64,000 nucleotides of DNA from Sutcliffiella tianshenii (lineage in GTDB: Bacteria; Bacillota; Bacilli; Bacillales; Bacillaceae_I), in assembly GCF_016908565.1 (NCBI RefSeq), contig NZ_JAFBED010000002.1:434001-498000 (forward strand), given 5' to 3'. The translations under genes were made by a program, and so were the position numbers. Shown in pieces: positions 35,099-44,613 of this stretch (its first letter is position 1; each line of letters starts with the position of its first letter). The notes under the pieces are model-generated. The model was not told where the DNA came from. It ran no database searches and was given only the letters and a program-made list of their open reading frames with translations.

Positions 35099-36355
35099 TT
35101 TCGTCTGGAATATTTGCGGTAACAGGATTATAAACTCTGTACCCCTACCTTTTTCGCTGTTCACTTTAATAGTGCCTTTGAATGAACGTATAATCTGAAA
35201 ACTTACCATCATTCCTAAACCGGTACCATTTTCCTTTAGGGAATAGAATGGAGATCCAAGCCTATCCTGTTGCTTTTTTGTCATACCAATTCCTTGGTCT
35301 TTTATCATAATCTCTATATTGCCATCTGTTGTTGCAGTACATGTAACCCAGACAGTCCCACCGTTTGGCATCGACTCTACGGCATTTTTCATGATATTGA
35401 TCAAGGATTGATTCAGTTTTTGGGGATTTGCATCGATCCAACAGTCATCTTCTATCTTGGTTTGTATCTTAACATGATGGTTTTGGCTGTAGCCTTGAAT
35501 GATATTAATGACTCGCTCCATTTGGTAACCAGCGTTTACTTTTATATTGTTGTTTACAGTGGGTTTTCCGAACGTTAGAAAATCATCAATTATTTCATTC
35601 GCACGGTCTAACTCTTCAATGGAAATTTTAATATATTCCTTCTTGCTCTTAGGCAGTTCAGGGTCATCCAGAAGCTGCAGGAAACCTCGAGTAACCTGCA
35701 TCGGGTTTCTGATTTCATGAGCGAAGACACTGGACAACTCGCTGACCACCTTTAACTTTTCCGAATTAAGCAGCTCTGTCCGCAGCTGGTGAATCTCCCG
35801 GATTGTTTCCATTAACATCGTGAAGAACCATGTAACTGCCACTACAAAAATCAGATGAATCAACTGCACTTTCACAATGTCCAATGAAAAGCCATTTAGG
35901 ATTCCAAAGGAAGTCAACCCGACTAGACAGTAGTATAATGCTAGACCGACCGCAATTTTTATCCTTTTATCTTTATTAGAACTGACAAATGTTTTTTGGA
36001 AAAACAATATCACAGGCAGTGACAGTAATAGTACAAGTACCGTAGTATAAACACCCATGTTTATTCCTGAATAAAGGCGATAAAGGATAACGAGGACAGA
36101 AAGAAAGACCCCTGGTCCGAATCCGAGATACAATGTTCCAAATAATAAAGGAATAAATCTTAAATCTAACCGGGCATCCTGTCCAAAACTCAGTGGAAAA
36201 GAGATGCACAATATGATGGAAATCCCCCATAAAAAGGTCATCAGGACTTTCTTGTTATTATCACTCTTTACCTTCTCCGTAATGAATGTAAAGTAGACAA
36301 ATATAGGAATTACCATGAGCGTCAGTTGCAACAGGAAATCTTTTATTATACTCAT
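35096..36355 (-). CDS. Sensor histidine kinase with 5TM-LYT domain (KinB-like)
   Basis: The 419-residue protein has an N-terminal region of about six transmembrane helices of the 5TMR-LYT type (RFIPLLFGTLYLGFGPGVFL). It continues with a HisKA domain whose phosphoacceptor His is in SVFAHEIRNPMQV near residue 215, and a HATPase domain with N-box SLINIMKNAVESMPNGG, DQGIGM and GTGLGMMVS. It resembles sporulation kinases such as KinB, which feed Spo0F. No response regulator is adjacent, consistent with an orphan kinase. ATG 36355 is favoured by AAAGG spacing over ATG 36361. Confidence 0.88.
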   Translation of the reverse strand: MSIIKDFLLQLTLMVIPIFVYFTFITEKVKSDNNKKVLMTFLWGISIILCISFPLSFGQDARLDLRFIPLLFGTLYLGFGPGVFLSVLVILYRLYSGINMGVYTTVLVLLLSLPVILFFQKTFVSSNKDKRIKIAVGLALYYCLVGLTSFGILNGFSLDIVKVQLIHLIFVVAVTWFFTMLMETIREIHQLRTELLNSEKLKVVSELSSVFAHEIRNPMQVTRGFLQLLDDPELPKSKKEYIKISIEELDRANEIIDDFLTFGKPTVNNNIKVNAGYQMERVINIIQGYSQNHHVKIQTKIEDDCWIDANPQKLNQSLINIMKNAVESMPNGGTVWVTCTATTDGNIEIMIKDQGIGMTKKQQDRLGSPFYSLKENGTGLGMMVSFQIIRSFKGTIKVNSEKGRGTEFIILLPQIFQTK

Positions 36356-36475
36356 CTTCATACCTTTCTCATATTCTTATCCATTTCATTCAGAAAGAAC
36401 AGGATAAGAATTTGTAATTCTTCCACAATTATACTTTATAGGTATCATAATTTGTCGATTTTTTTCTCCAATTCC

Positions 36476-36510
36476 ATAAAAAAGAGCTTATCCTTTTTCA
36501 GATAAACTCT
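36476..36510 (-). terminator. Terminator of the YibE/F-like gene pair
   Basis: On the minus strand AGAGTTTATC pairs with GATAAGCTCT and is followed by TTTTTTATGG, 20 bp after the stop. Confidence 0.82.
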
Positions 36511-36530
36511 ATTCTTTTCACCGGCAAACT

Positions 36531-37304
36531 TTAAATTGACTCATTATGCTCTCTTTTTCTCACCAAAAAATACGCAGTGATCCAGGATGTAATCGGAATG
36601 ATCAACGCAATGCCGATGCCTGCACAGAGTATGGTGATGACCTCTACACTGAACACTTTTGAATTGACGATTTCCCCGAAAGAGTAGGATAATTCCTTTA
36701 ACCATAAAAACAATCCGAGATAGCCTCCAAAGAAGGCAAAGAATAGCGTATTCGTATTTGTCCCCAGGATGTCCTTCCCGATAGTTAATCCAGATCTGAA
36801 TAAGGATTTTCGGCTAATGGATGGATTATGAAAAAATATTTCACGCATAGGCGAGGCAACGGATATGGCTACATCCGTAATCGCACCTATCGTACTCATG
36901 ATAATCATGGAGGCTCCGATCTTAACAAAATCCACTCCAAGATACATCGAGAACATGCTGATTTCCTCGATTTCCTCTTTACCAAATCCTTGTATCATTG
37001 ATATATCTGCCACGATGACGATAAATAATATTAATATGACAATCGTGATGAAGGTCGATAAGAATGCCGCTTTAGTTTTAAGATTTATTTTATTGATGAA
37101 AAACAAGGTAATGCAGCTGATCAGTGTTGATCCTATCATTGTCAAGATGATCGGATCGGCATTTGGATCTGTCATAAAGAGTATGGTGAAAAATAGGACA
37201 CCAAAATTTAAGAGTAAAGCAAAAAATGATCGTGCCCCTTTTTTTCCTCCGATGAGTACCATCAATAGGAATAGAATTGTCGCAAGTACTAGTAATACAT
37301 TCAT
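36531..37304 (-). CDS. YibE/F-like integral membrane protein (short subunit)
   Basis: The 257-residue polytopic protein has about seven to eight hydrophobic segments and the YibE/F signature GAITDVAISVASPMREI followed by GKDILGTNTNTLFFAFFGG. It overlaps the larger YibE/F-like gene by 4 bp (ATGA). The function of the family is not established; a permease role is likely. Confidence 0.82.
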   Translation of the reverse strand: MNVLLVLATILFLLMVLIGGKKGARSFFALLLNFGVLFFTILFMTDPNADPIILTMIGSTLISCITLFFINKINLKTKAAFLSTFITIVILILFIVIVADISMIQGFGKEEIEEISMFSMYLGVDFVKIGASMIIMSTIGAITDVAISVASPMREIFFHNPSISRKSLFRSGLTIGKDILGTNTNTLFFAFFGGYLGLFLWLKELSYSFGEIVNSKVFSVEVITILCAGIGIALIIPITSWITAYFLVRKREHNESI

Positions 37305-38419
37305 AGCCTTGCCCTCTTTCGATTAACGAAAAATATGGATATGTATAGTCCTATCGGTATCGTCAGGACGATGCCGATGCCGCCGGCCAAAGCACGGGCC
37401 AATTCCAGTGACAGGTTGATGGAAAGTGTGATGCCAAAGGGAAAATCATTCATCAGATACAAAATGAGCATCGGGATAGAACCACTTATATAGGCGAAAA
37501 ACAAGATATTAGTCATCGTTCCCATGATATCTTTACCAATCTCCATCCCAGAATCCCTAAGTGCTTTTTCTGAAATATCGTGCTTCTCTTCATACAATCC
37601 AAAAATGGAAGATGACATGGTAATCGCTACATCCATTACAGCCCCAAGTGATCCTATCAATAATCCCGCCATGAACACCACCTGTGGAGGACTGGTCAAA
37701 AATTGCATTTCTTCATATCTGAGGCCTTTTTCCTTTGTCAGCCACATGACTAAAAAAGTGATCAATAAAGAAAAAAAAGTGCCAAGTAATGTTGAGACAA
37801 TCGCTGCAAATGTCTTTTCATTAAAACCATTCACAAGTAATAAGGACATTAACGTAAATAATATGACACCTATCCCACAAATTAATAGCAGGCTAATGTT
37901 TGACGAATGCAAAAAAATGTCCAGCAGGAACGATATCAGTAATGCATTCACGGCTAAACTGACAATGGAATAAAAACCTTGCTTCCTTCCGACAAGCAGT
38001 AAAACAAAAATGAAAATCCATGCCACAATCAAAACATAGGTATCCCGTTTGACCCCTGTGATTGTTCCTGTCAGTGGCGATTTTCCTGAATCTATGGAAA
38101 CAAATAATTCATTCCCGACCTCTTGTTCTTGGTCATATGCCCCTGATAAAGAAAACTTATTCGTTAAATGGATCATTTCTTCTTTATGTTCCCCATTTAT
38201 CACTTTTGCAATGATCGCTTGAGTAGTCAGTAGATCTTTATTATTGAAGGAATCAACCACCTCTTCTTTATCTTTTACATCTGTTTCAATTACTTCAGCT
38301 ATTGGTTCGTTGTAAAAGGAATGATTGTGGTTAACAAATATCAACGATAAGATAAAACAAAGCCCTAATATGGAATATAAAAATAGATTGTTGGTTACCA
38401 CTTTTTTCAATTTATTCAC
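37301..38419 (-). CDS. YibE/F-like integral membrane protein (long subunit)
   Basis: The ~372-residue protein has one N-terminal transmembrane segment, an extracytoplasmic region (about 30-130) and a C-terminal YibE/F membrane domain, with GAVMDVAITMSSSIFGL and GKDIMGTMTNILFFAY mirroring the partner protein. GTG 38419, ten bases after GGAAGGA, is a better start than ATG 38449. The two genes probably form one transporter. Confidence 0.82.
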   Translation of the reverse strand: MNKLKKVVTNNLFLYSILGLCFILSLIFVNHNHSFYNEPIAEVIETDVKDKEEVVDSFNNKDLLTTQAIIAKVINGEHKEEMIHLTNKFSLSGAYDQEQEVGNELFVSIDSGKSPLTGTITGVKRDTYVLIVAWIFIFVLLLVGRKQGFYSIVSLAVNALLISFLLDIFLHSSNISLLLICGIGVILFTLMSLLLVNGFNEKTFAAIVSTLLGTFFSLLITFLVMWLTKEKGLRYEEMQFLTSPPQVVFMAGLLIGSLGAVMDVAITMSSSIFGLYEEKHDISEKALRDSGMEIGKDIMGTMTNILFFAYISGSIPMLILYLMNDFPFGITLSINLSLELARALAGGIGIVLTIPIGLYISIFFVNRKRARL

Positions 38420-38609
38420 TATGTATAGTTCCTTCCACTCTTGAGTCATCGGCAGTCAGGTTTTATTTCCTTCTAAATACTATATACATATATTGCTTTT
38501 CGATACTTGGCATTCTGGAAGTACTCATTCACTCCTATTAATATATCAACATTTCCTGCATATTTAAATACAAAGGGAGATGCAATAATAGTAATTAGAA
38601 ATAATAAGA

Positions 38610-38655
38610 AAAAGCAGTGGATTTCACGATTGAACGATTGAAATCCACTGCTTTT
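38610..38655. terminator. Bidirectional terminator
   Basis: AAAAGCAGTGGATTTCA pairs perfectly with TGAAATCCACTGCTTTT around a 12-nt loop. On the minus strand it ends the DUF817 gene 8 bp away. Confidence 0.9.
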
Positions 38656-38662
38656 TGTATTT

Positions 38663-39469
38663 TTACGGAAGGTTTTTCTTAACCTGCTTTAAAGTGGCAA
38701 CAATCAGGAAGCTGACTATCACGAGTAAGAGCCATGAACTTGCCTTACCTAGATGAACGAGGCTCCATGCATCGGTTTGGTTTGGATATTCCCAGGCTCC
38801 AAAGAATGTCGCGATATTTTCGGCGACCCAGATAAAAAAACCGATAAGCACAAAAGACAGCGCGATAGGCATACGGTAACGGGTTCCATTAATCTCATAC
38901 ATGACCCATGATTTCCAAAAGACGATGATGACAAGAGCTGAAAGCCACCACCGAATGTCCACCCAATAATGGTGCGTGAAGAAGTTCAAATAAATGGCAG
39001 CTGCAAGAGGAACTACTGCAAAAAACGGCGGCCACTTCACCAGGTCGACGTTCAGCCTTCTCCAAGCCTGGCAAAGATAACTCGCTACACTTGCATACAT
39101 GAACCCGCTATATAAAGGGACTCCGAAAAATTTGGTGTTTCCTTCATCTGGATAGGACCAGGAACCCATATGTACCTTGAAAAGTTCAAGCACGAGCCCT
39201 ATGATGTGAAACAATGTGATCACCTTTAGTTCATCCCTTGTTTCAAGCCCTGAACGGACCATCCACCACTGCATCAAAAGGCAGATGATGAGGAGCCAAT
39301 CATAGCGCGGCAGAAAGGGCAAAGGAACGAGTTGAGTGACAGCCAAAGAGGCAAAGATGACAACTGGAAACAAACAGGATAGTGCCTGCTCCCATCCGAA
39401 ACGGACAAGCTGAGACATTCCTCTTATGAACCATGGTTTTTCATTTTTCAATATCAACTGACGATCCAT
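38663..39469 (-). CDS. DUF817 family membrane protein (YoaT-like)
   Basis: The 268-residue protein has about eight transmembrane segments and DUF817-type stretches: HMGSWSYPDEGNTKFFGVPL, YLCQAWRRL and ENIATFFGAWEYPNQ. The function of the family is unknown. It starts at ATG 39469 after AAGGTGGG and is monocistronic. Confidence 0.83.
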   Translation of the reverse strand: MDRQLILKNEKPWFIRGMSQLVRFGWEQALSCLFPVVIFASLAVTQLVPLPFLPRYDWLLIICLLMQWWMVRSGLETRDELKVITLFHIIGLVLELFKVHMGSWSYPDEGNTKFFGVPLYSGFMYASVASYLCQAWRRLNVDLVKWPPFFAVVPLAAAIYLNFFTHHYWVDIRWWLSALVIIVFWKSWVMYEINGTRYRMPIALSFVLIGFFIWVAENIATFFGAWEYPNQTDAWSLVHLGKASSWLLLVIVSFLIVATLKQVKKNLP

Positions 39470-39596
39470 TGTTTATCCCACCTTATAGACCTGAATTGTT
39501 CTGCTTATTTCGTATCTTTAATTACATATTAATATATTGTATATCGATTAACAATAAATAATTATTGTATATTGAAAATTTATTATTCCTTTTCAA

Positions 39597-39627
39597 CAAA
39601 AAAACATTCCTCATAAAATAGGAATGC
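39597..39627 (-). terminator. Terminator of the peptidase E-like gene
   Basis: On the minus strand CATTCCT pairs with AGGAATG around an 8-nt loop, followed by TTTTTTTG. Confidence 0.72.
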
Positions 39628-39712
39628 TTTAACATACAGAATTTGTTTATTTGTTTGTAGCTGAAATGGTGAACCCTGTCCGCTGCCTTTATATGCACTG
39701 AATAAATCAGAA

Positions 39713-40360
39713 CTATTTCTTATTTTCAATCACAACAATGTCACCAATCATTTCTACTTTGCCACCCTCATGGACAATGAGACCATCTCCATCATTTCCT
39801 GCATAGACAGTTATTCCATTCGATTCTGAGTAAGACAGAACGGACTGCTTAAAGTCATCGTTCCAGCGGTTAAAGTGAGGTAGAAATTCAAAATCCACAA
39901 AATCCAATGTTCCCAAATCTCCATCACTGGAGCCCCCAATAAAGAGTTGAAACAAATTCGCGGATTTACCGAGTTGCACGGCTCCACCACTCACACCTAC
40001 AATGATTCCGCCTTGATTGAAATACTGCCATAAGACATTTTCCATCCTGCGTTTTTTTATTGCTGCCCTGAATTCAATTGGATTACCAGCGGACAAATGA
40101 ATGATTTCGCAGCTTAGCAAATCCTCTTCCTGCCATGAATCAAAATCCTCGTATAGGTCAAAAAAACGGATGTCGGTGATTCCATACTGACGATAATAGT
40201 TTACCTTTGTTTGGAAATAGTTCCTTTCCTTGTCGTCTGTAGAAGGAATGTAACCTATCTTTATATTATTTGGATCGAAACCATCAAAAAGCATCTTATC
40301 CATTCTTTGATTCCCTGGATACTCACTTACTTGATCACTATAAAAGAACAATTTCCCCAT
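39713..40360 (-). CDS. Peptidase E-like (S51) / type 1 glutamine amidotransferase-like protein
   Basis: The 215-residue protein has the S51 fold signature: IHLSAGNPIEFRAAIKK and the nucleophile elbow VGVSGGAVQLG with Ser near residue 120. Peptidase E cleaves N-terminal Asp dipeptides; the true substrate here is unknown. It starts at ATG 40360, seven bases after AAAGAGGTG; an in-frame start at 40384 lacks a site. Monocistronic. Confidence 0.8.
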   Translation of the reverse strand: MGKLFFYSDQVSEYPGNQRMDKMLFDGFDPNNIKIGYIPSTDDKERNYFQTKVNYYRQYGITDIRFFDLYEDFDSWQEEDLLSCEIIHLSAGNPIEFRAAIKKRRMENVLWQYFNQGGIIVGVSGGAVQLGKSANLFQLFIGGSSDGDLGTLDFVDFEFLPHFNRWNDDFKQSVLSYSESNGITVYAGNDGDGLIVHEGGKVEMIGDIVVIENKK

Positions 40361-40693
40361 GTGTTCACCTCTTTGCAAGTACATATAATACTAATCCGAA
40401 TAATTACTTTTGAAAAATAATAAAAGGCATCCATCCCTCTGAATCGATGCCCAAGTTTCCAAGACAGTACTTTATTTCCCCTATCCACCCTCACGAAACG
40501 AAAATCAATACCTGGAAGTAAGTTGTTTGAATAAGCTGTAATGCTGTAACATTACTGGGGTTTAAATTGTAAAAATGAGGCCTCGAACCCCAAGGATCAC
40601 CCCGTAACCCCTACCATTGATACAACTTTTACCTGTTGTGAGGTTTGGTATTCGCCTTTTCGTGTTCGCTACCAACTTGCTATGCTATTCGGT
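40361..40693. other. Intergenic region, 333 bp
   Basis: Holds the peptidase E-like promoter at its left and a terminator for the DIP1984-like gene at 40421-40452: GGCATC pairs with GATGCC and, on the minus strand, is followed by TTTTATTATTTTTC. The rest (about 40460-40690) shows no supported gene. Confidence 0.55.
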
Positions 40694-41155
40694 TTACTTT
40701 TCTATTAAATCAGATTTCCAATTGAGCTCCTGTATTTTGATATCAATCAGCCTATACTTTTGTGATAATTCATCGACATGCTTTTGTGTATCCTTGACAT
40801 GAATGATAGTCACATACTTTATCTCAGTCCTTGAATAACGGTCATGCCGCTCTGTCGCCTGCTCAATCAGCTCACTGAAGATTTTTCTTTCCTGCCCGAT
40901 CAAGTCCCTGGTCGTCAAAGCATCAGCGAGAGACTGTGTCTTATCAAACTCCGTCAGTAAATTGGTTCTATTAATATCTTGAATCAGCTTTTTCAGTTTT
41001 ACCAGGATTTCAGTCAATTCCTCTATTAACACATTTGGTTCCTCATTAGGCTGGTCGCCTTCCTGGACCCTTACATTTTGGAACAGGCGATTCTTCAACT
41101 GCTCCACTCTTTTCTGGTAATCTGAACGCAATATTAGAGCCTCTGCCAATTTCAT
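40694..41155 (-). CDS. DIP1984-family (septicolysin-like) protein
   Basis: The 153-residue helical, coiled-coil-rich protein matches DIP1984/septicolysin-type sequences: MKLAEALILRSDYQKRVEQL at the start, DINRTNLLTEFD in the middle and IKIQELNWKSDL at the end. There is no secretion signal. Despite the family name, no cytolysin role is implied. It starts at ATG 41155 after AAGGAGTG. Confidence 0.82.
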   Translation of the reverse strand: MKLAEALILRSDYQKRVEQLKNRLFQNVRVQEGDQPNEEPNVLIEELTEILVKLKKLIQDINRTNLLTEFDKTQSLADALTTRDLIGQERKIFSELIEQATERHDRYSRTEIKYVTIIHVKDTQKHVDELSQKYRLIDIKIQELNWKSDLIEK

Positions 41156-41223
41156 GAAAATCACTCCTTAACCAATGGTTTGGTATTTATTTTTCAAGAC
41201 TTCTACTCCTACATTCGAGCCCT

Positions 41224-41532
41224 CTATAGATCCAGGTATTTTTTGAGAAGCTTATAACCACCAATAACAACATATATGGTGAATCCGAGAATGATAAAAA
41301 ATTTTATTAATCTATTTTCAATAACAAATAATACAAGAATCATAGTTATACCAAATATCCCTACACTTGCCGCAAACCTTGTGTACCGTATTGCATCTTC
41401 AGAAAACTCCGGTTCTTCCTTGTACATCCACCTCTCACCGAATAGCATACTTTCTTCAGGGCATAAATAAGACCAAATTAATACCCCGTAAACGGGAATC
41501 ATAAAGATAAAATATAAAAGTGCATCAGCCAT
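41224..41532 (-). CDS. Small membrane protein, unknown
   Basis: A 102-residue protein with three hydrophobic spans (about 3-21, 57-77, 79-95) and a hydrophilic loop. No family recognised. It starts at ATG 41532, seven bases after GGAGGGG, and lies 68 bp upstream of the DIP1984-like gene, possibly in the same transcript. Confidence 0.65.
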   Translation of the reverse strand: MADALLYFIFMIPVYGVLIWSYLCPEESMLFGERWMYKEEPEFSEDAIRYTRFAASVGIFGITMILVLFVIENRLIKFFIILGFTIYVVIGGYKLLKKYLDL

Positions 41533-41714
41533 AATAGCCCCTCCAAGCCTAATCAACTTATATCAATTTGTAATGCCTTTTTAGTGTATACGTATTGGGG
41601 GTTGAATGGTTTCAGTTTCAGCTGACAATTTTAAATGTTTAAACTTATTCAGACGAATCCAGGAACATTTCCTCCAGCGATTCATAATCAATTGGACAGT
41701 TAACCACCTTAGAC

Positions 41715-42152
41715 TTAACTTTTTATGAGTCCCAAAAAATCACTAGCAAACATCAGTAATAAGAAAGCAACAATAAACAACAGTTGAAAAATAGTAAATA
41801 AATATGCATTTTTATTTTCAGCGTACTTCCATTCCATGAAGGCCGTTACAATTTCTGACAGGACGATAAATAGAAATAGTAAAAAATATGTTTCCAAAAA
41901 CCAATAGCCTTCAGAGAAGTCATTTTGCACATTAATGGAGAGTCCTACGAACATACATACAATAATAAGTATTCTGATTGTCCAATCGATTTTTTTGTGG
42001 GTTGAATTGATATGATTGTATGAAAAGAATTTTTTCCTCTCCACTTTCAGTAACTTTCTTATCATAAAATTAAAGAAAAACAAAACCACTCCAAATATAC
42101 ATAACACTAGTATCAGTCTCAGCCATATAGAAGGTTCCATTTCGTAGTACAT
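41715..42152 (-). CDS. DUF4181-like membrane protein
   Basis: The 145-residue protein has four hydrophobic segments. FFSYNHINSTHKKIDWTIR and TAFMEWKYAENKNAYLFTI look like DUF4181 proteins common in Bacillus. Function unknown. It starts at ATG 42152 after GAGGAG. Confidence 0.65.
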   Translation of the reverse strand: MYYEMEPSIWLRLILVLCIFGVVLFFFNFMIRKLLKVERKKFFSYNHINSTHKKIDWTIRILIIVCMFVGLSINVQNDFSEGYWFLETYFLLFLFIVLSEIVTAFMEWKYAENKNAYLFTIFQLLFIVAFLLLMFASDFLGLIKS

Positions 42153-42234
42153 AAATATCTCCTCACCTTCCTACTTCAACATAGTATATTTACGAAATAG
42201 GAACCTTAAGGGTTTCAGATTTCACTTAAAATTC

Positions 42235-42260
42235 AAAAAAATGACTCTAGTTTTGAGTCT
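42235..42260 (-). terminator. Terminator of the unknown anchored-protein gene
   Basis: On the minus strand AGACTC pairs with GAGTCA (5-6 bp) around a 7-nt loop, followed by TTTTTTTG. The stem is short, the T-run good. Confidence 0.6.
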
Positions 42261-42283
42261 TGGTTGGTAATTCTTCCGACAGA

Positions 42284-42688
42284 CTACTCAAGTTCTTCTA
42301 TTTTTAAACCAATTGATCTACTAACATCATTCATTTTCCCATCATAATCAAGAATGATAAACATTTCATCTGCAACATATAAATTGTGTCCGGTCATATC
42401 AAGCATTTCAGTTTTTCTTATGAAATTTTCCTTTGCCTTCTGGGCTATGGCGTTGCTCGGATACTTATAAATATGTAAGAACACATCACTTGTAATTTGC
42501 AGATGATGAGGTTTTTCTCCCAATAGTCTCTTGTCAAAGGTTGAATTTATATTAATAGATACTTCTTTATATTCAATGTTCTCTTCGACCAAAAAATCTT
42601 TAAACTCATTGATGCTTCCTTTAGAAAGGTAGAAAGTTGCGGTTAATACCAAAATGAAAAATATGAGGATAGGGATAAACTTCTTCAT
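42284..42688 (-). CDS. Unknown membrane-anchored or secreted protein
   Basis: The 134-residue protein has one N-terminal hydrophobic segment (residues 4-20) and a hydrophilic domain. It has no lipobox cysteine, so it is anchored or secreted. No family recognised. It starts at ATG 42688 after AAAAGGAG and lies 15 bp after the nucleotidyltransferase gene, so it may be co-transcribed with it. Confidence 0.6.
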   Translation of the reverse strand: MKKFIPILIFFILVLTATFYLSKGSINEFKDFLVEENIEYKEVSININSTFDKRLLGEKPHHLQITSDVFLHIYKYPSNAIAQKAKENFIRKTEMLDMTGHNLYVADEMFIILDYDGKMNDVSRSIGLKIEELE

Positions 42689-42703
42689 TTGTATCTCCTT
42701 TTG

Positions 42704-43501
42704 CTAAACTTCTGATTTACTCGAAAAAGGAAACAATGCCAAAATCCGCTTTATATCATCATCTTCCATATTAATCTCACTTTTCCTCACCGTTTCAATA
42801 AACAACTCGTTCAAAATGATGGCTGCTGCCTCCACCTTTTCAACGGTAACTTGATCAGGATATGTGGAAAGATACTTTTGGATGAAAGAAGGATTTAGGG
42901 TTTCATAAGCTTTGAAATGGTGAAGCTTTTTATTTTCGTTCCTTGCCTGTAATTGCAGTGTGTAGTCCCTCATTGTCTCAAGCATCTTTAGTGCGTAGAT
43001 CAGGTTATTCCGCATTAGCTCTTTGTCCAATTTTACAGCAGAATAGAAGAATTCAAAGACTACATCATCTTGAACAGGGTATTTCACAGGTCTTTGGTTA
43101 AAACGTTCATTTTCCAATTCCATCTTCTCTGTTACCCTACCCGTTTTATCAAAGACTACCTTCCATAAAGGTGATTTCACACTTAATAGATCTGTCGGAA
43201 CAATGGACACATTGAATTCCAGGGAGTTCTCCATGAAAACGATCAGAAGAAAGACGTTTTCTCTTAGGCGCTTTTCTTTGATGAAGGCGTTGTTATAACT
43301 GAAGGTCCTATATACTTGATTTTTTGTTTCTTCTATATCCTCTACTCCGGCAGTACATACCATCAGATCGATATCTGAATGGTCATCCTTATACCCGATC
43401 ACCCCGGAGCCCAGTTGAATGATTCCTTCTATCAATCTATTAGACTTCAATTTCCCTATTGTGTTAGTAAAAGTAGTGTTCCTAACCTCTGAACTGTACA
43501 T
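42704..43501 (-). CDS. Nucleotidyltransferase-domain protein
   Basis: The 265-residue protein has the minimal nucleotidyltransferase motif GSGVIGYKDDHSDIDLMV near residue 32, with the Asp-X-Asp metal ligands, and a helical C-terminal part. It resembles aminoglycoside-type or related nucleotidyltransferases; the substrate is unknown. It starts at ATG 43501 after AGAGGTG. It lies downstream of paaX, separated by a terminator. Confidence 0.78.
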   Translation of the reverse strand: MYSSEVRNTTFTNTIGKLKSNRLIEGIIQLGSGVIGYKDDHSDIDLMVCTAGVEDIEETKNQVYRTFSYNNAFIKEKRLRENVFLLIVFMENSLEFNVSIVPTDLLSVKSPLWKVVFDKTGRVTEKMELENERFNQRPVKYPVQDDVVFEFFYSAVKLDKELMRNNLIYALKMLETMRDYTLQLQARNENKKLHHFKAYETLNPSFIQKYLSTYPDQVTVEKVEAAAIILNELFIETVRKSEINMEDDDIKRILALFPFSSKSEV

Positions 43502-43569
43502 GCTTCACCTCTAGAACCAATAATTCGTTGATAGTTCAATTTTACCACATATTGGTTATGGAAATAAAC

Positions 43570-43599
43570 AAAAAAAGGAAGCAGCATCCCGCTGACTCC
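43570..43599 (-). terminator. Terminator of paaX
   Basis: On the minus strand GGGAGTCAGC pairs with GCTGCTTCC, with an internal mismatch, around a GGGAT loop, and is followed by TTTTTTTG. Confidence 0.75.
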
Positions 43600-43618
43600 C
43601 TCACGCGTCAAATCCAAA

Positions 43619-44494
43619 TCACTCAATGATATATGGATGATTAAGTACGTCATATTTTTTATCCTTAAAGCTCAATTCGTTGCCGTCTTCGAATACCCCT
43701 TCAAAGAAGCGTGATGCCGGTTCTGCAAGCTCCTTGTAGTATTCACTGAAAAGTGCAGCTGCATGGCTTCCAAGCCACATATCAGGAAGCAGTTCCTCGG
43801 GAAGGCCAGGATCCACGAACAGGAATTTCCGGTATTCGTGCACAAGCTTTGTGCGTTCTACAAAGCATTCGGCATCAGTCATCTGGCCTTTTGAAATTTT
43901 GCTTTTATCGATAATATACTTTTGGCTGTATTCTTGGATAAATTGTTGGTATTTACCGTTGATTTCTTGAAGATCCCAGCTTTTTGTGACCAATCGGCTG
44001 TCTTCATGGGGTCCTTTGTATTCGGATACGAAGAAGTCCACATATTCCTCTATTTCGTATTTATGTATAAGGTCCTGAACCGACTTCTCCAAAGCATTCG
44101 GGGAAATCCAGCAGCTATTGGATAGGGTGCCAAACCCGCTCCAGACGAGTTCCTTGCGTAGCTCATCCCTGACACTGCGGATCTCTTCGGGGATTGTATA
44201 CATGAGAATACGCCATTTCCCGTCCCAGCTTTCAGATTTCAATTTGAAGATACGCTTGGCTGCCTCTTCAATCCTTTTCACGCCACGTTCCGTTAAGTAG
44301 TAATAGCTTTTATTCCCTTTTTTTTCCGCCTGGACCCATCCCTGTTTATTCATTCTGGAAATGGCTGCACGTACGGCCTGATCGTTATGGCCGAATTCCT
44401 TCAAAAGGCGGATCAGGCTCCCGATCCAGATTTTGTTTCCATAATGCCTGATATAGTCTCCATATAATGTAAAAATCATCGATCTTGTGTTCAT
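43619..44494 (-). CDS. paaX: PaaX-family transcriptional repressor
   Basis: The 291-residue protein matches PaaX: N-terminal winged helix (MIFTLYGDYIRHYGNKIWIG, then VRAAISRMNKQGWVQ), central domain with WDGKWRILMYTIPE, and C-terminal RKFLFVDPGLPEELLP. In Gram-negatives PaaX represses paa operons and is released by phenylacetyl-CoA. The gene lies immediately downstream of the paa operon with its own start region and terminator. A perfect palindrome, GTAATCGTATTAC, sits 31 bp before its start. PaaX is a candidate for the 13-bp operator seen at three promoters here, but that link is inference. Confidence 0.92.
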   Translation of the reverse strand: MNTRSMIFTLYGDYIRHYGNKIWIGSLIRLLKEFGHNDQAVRAAISRMNKQGWVQAEKKGNKSYYYLTERGVKRIEEAAKRIFKLKSESWDGKWRILMYTIPEEIRSVRDELRKELVWSGFGTLSNSCWISPNALEKSVQDLIHKYEIEEYVDFFVSEYKGPHEDSRLVTKSWDLQEINGKYQQFIQEYSQKYIIDKSKISKGQMTDAECFVERTKLVHEYRKFLFVDPGLPEELLPDMWLGSHAAALFSEYYKELAEPASRFFEGVFEDGNELSFKDKKYDVLNHPYIIE

Positions 44495-44525
44495 CCAGCA
44501 TCCTCTTTCTTGTGAAAAAAATCTA

Positions 44526-44538
44526 GTAATCGTATTAC
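44526..44538. promoter_or_regulatory. Palindrome upstream of paaX
   Basis: GTAATCGTATTAC has perfect 5-bp arms with a 3-bp centre in the 108-bp gap between paaJ and paaX. It may be an operator for autoregulation. It differs from the CGTT-N5-AACG operator of the catabolic promoters. Confidence 0.4.
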
Positions 44539-44580
44539 AATAGTTTCATTTTATCAAAGTAACGCGTCATAGGAAATACG

Positions 44581-44613
44581 AAAAATCATAGAGAGGCATG
44601 CTCTATGATTTTT
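44581..44613 (-). terminator. Terminator of the paa operon
   Basis: AAAAATCATAGAG pairs perfectly with CTCTATGATTTTT around a 7-nt loop. On the minus strand it is followed by CGTATTTCC, so the uridine run is in the stem. The paaJ stop codon TAG lies within the stem. Confidence 0.82.
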
